Made by a program: the position numbers and the translations under genes | Notes under the pieces: generated by a model | The model's input: the letters and a program-made list of their open reading frames with translations, nothing else | Databases searched by the model: none | What the model was told of the DNA's origin: nothing | Assembly (NCBI GenBank): GCA_026002855.1 | Contig: BPGD01000001.1 | Location: 4,038,001-4,102,000 of the forward strand | From: Bryobacteraceae bacterium | Lineage (GTDB): Bacteria; Acidobacteriota; Terriglobia; Bryobacterales; Bryobacteraceae | Direction: 5' to 3' | Length of the DNA stretch: 64,000 nt | In this document: positions 63,480 through 64,000 of the stretch, piece after piece | Position numbering within the stretch: position 1 is the first letter of the stretch | How the letters are laid out: each line of letters starts with the position of its first letter

Positions 63480-64000
63480 ATGACCCTGAATCTCCAAGGC
63501 AGGACAGCACTGGTCACCGGCGGCTCGCGCGGCATCGGCCGCGCCATTGTCGAGCGGCTTCTCGAAGCCGGCGCCAACGTCGCCTTCTGCGGGCGCGATC
63601 CGGACCGCCTCCAGGAGACGCTCAGTGAACTGCGGCGGCAATTTCCACAAGAAACTCTAAAAATCCGGGCCCGCGCCGCCGATGTTCGGAGTGAGGCTTC
63701 CGTTCGGGAGTTGTTCGAATGGATGGACCTCGAAATGGGAGGGCCGGACATCCTGGTGAACAACGCCGGGGTTGGCGTGTTCAAGGATGTGGCCGCGCTC
63801 GGTCCCGAGGAATGGAGTGATGTCATCGAGACGAACCTGGGAGGCGTGTACCGCTGCTCGCACCACGCCATTCGGCGAATGCGCGTGCGCGGTGGGGGAT
63901 GGATCATCAACATCGGCTCCCTGGCCGGGCGCAACGCCTTTGCGGGCGGAGCGGCCTACAACGCCTCCAAGTTCGGCCTCGTCGGCATGAGCGAAGCGAT
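63480..64000 (+). CDS. Short-chain dehydrogenase/reductase (3' end outside window)
   Basis: 173 codons are visible and the frame is open to the right edge. They show the SDR cofactor loop TGGSRGIGRA, ADVRS (Asp of the adenine pocket), LVNNAGVGVF and the Ser-Tyr-Lys catalytic set (IGSLAGRNA, YNASK). It resembles 3-oxoacyl-ACP reductase-type SDRs, and the substrate is unknown. ATG 63471 is an alternative start three codons upstream. It diverges from the hemX-like gene, 103 bp away. Confidence 0.93.
   Translation, partial: MTLNLQGRTALVTGGSRGIGRAIVERLLEAGANVAFCGRDPDRLQETLSELRRQFPQETLKIRARAADVRSEASVRELFEWMDLEMGGPDILVNNAGVGVFKDVAALGPEEWSDVIETNLGGVYRCSHHAIRRMRVRGGGWIINIGSLAGRNAFAGGAAYNASKFGLVGMSEA

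Overview
The window is high-GC bacterial DNA with densely packed genes on both strands. The gene content fits an Acidobacteriota chromosome, most likely of the Bryobacterales/Solibacter type. This is inferred from family content, with no marker comparison run. The pointers are two giant TonB-dependent receptors with an N-terminal carboxypeptidase-regulatory-like domain, an ASPIC/UnbV FG-GAP protein, exported Gfo/Idh/MocA oxidoreductases, a DUF6807 (PmoA-like) protein, a zwf-opcA-pgl cluster and a PD40-TPR protein with a CXXCH motif. No phage, insertion sequence or CRISPR array was seen, so this looks like core and niche-adaptation chromosome.

Layout. 1-8.1 kb: a sigma-54 activator cut by the window edge, tRNA-Pro(GGG), a lipoprotein related to neutral zinc metallopeptidases but lacking HExxH, a sulfatase broken by an internal deletion, a beta-propeller phytase and a TonB-dependent receptor. 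8.2-18.4 kb: a deoxyhypusine-synthase-like enzyme, an ASPIC/UnbV protein, an S9 peptidase, a GNAT acetyltransferase, a Gfo/Idh/MocA oxidoreductase, a hybrid histidine kinase and a small methyltransferase-like protein. 18.4-21.5 kb: a redox and nitrosative-stress block, with a Cys-rich MarR regulator overlapping a protoglobin, then PerR-type Fur, AhpC and AhpD. The marR promoter carries two adjoining perfect palindromes.

21.5-28.7 kb: a MacB-like ABC exporter pair, then a cobalamin uptake and salvage operon (CobQ-like protein, CobD, BtuF-, BtuD- and BtuC-like proteins) with overlapping genes, preceded by an Rrf2 regulator. 28.9-36.1 kb: alpha-glucan phosphorylase, a Cys-rich zinc-ribbon protein, a zinc alcohol dehydrogenase, gamma-glutamyltransferase and a stand-alone ThiH-like radical SAM enzyme. 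36.1-40.5 kb: the translation operon rplM-rpsI-rpsB-tsf-pyrH-frr, with a near-consensus promoter in front and a strong intrinsic terminator behind.

40.5-57.3 kb: an N-acyl-D-amino-acid deacylase, a second TonB-dependent receptor, the oxidative pentose-phosphate genes zwf-opcA-pgl, and an overlapping three-gene set of exported enzymes (Gfo/Idh/MocA, enolase superfamily, DUF6807). A DUF481 protein, a FucP-type sugar permease and the PD40-CXXCH-TPR protein follow. 57.3-64 kb: an exported protein of unknown function, then a heme operon read leftward (hemX-like, hemA, fused hemC-hemD, and a small protein resembling 14-kDa phosphohistidine phosphatase/Janus). A short-chain dehydrogenase runs off the right edge.

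The most unusual items are: the MarR-protoglobin unit with its double-palindrome promoter; a Cys4 module (C-x2-C-x-[YF]-F-E-P...C...D-C) shared by that MarR protein and an unrelated zinc-ribbon protein 13 kb away; a shrunken CobQ-like protein in the B12 locus; the PHP14/Janus-like gene translationally coupled to heme synthesis; and the exported sugar-modifying trio.
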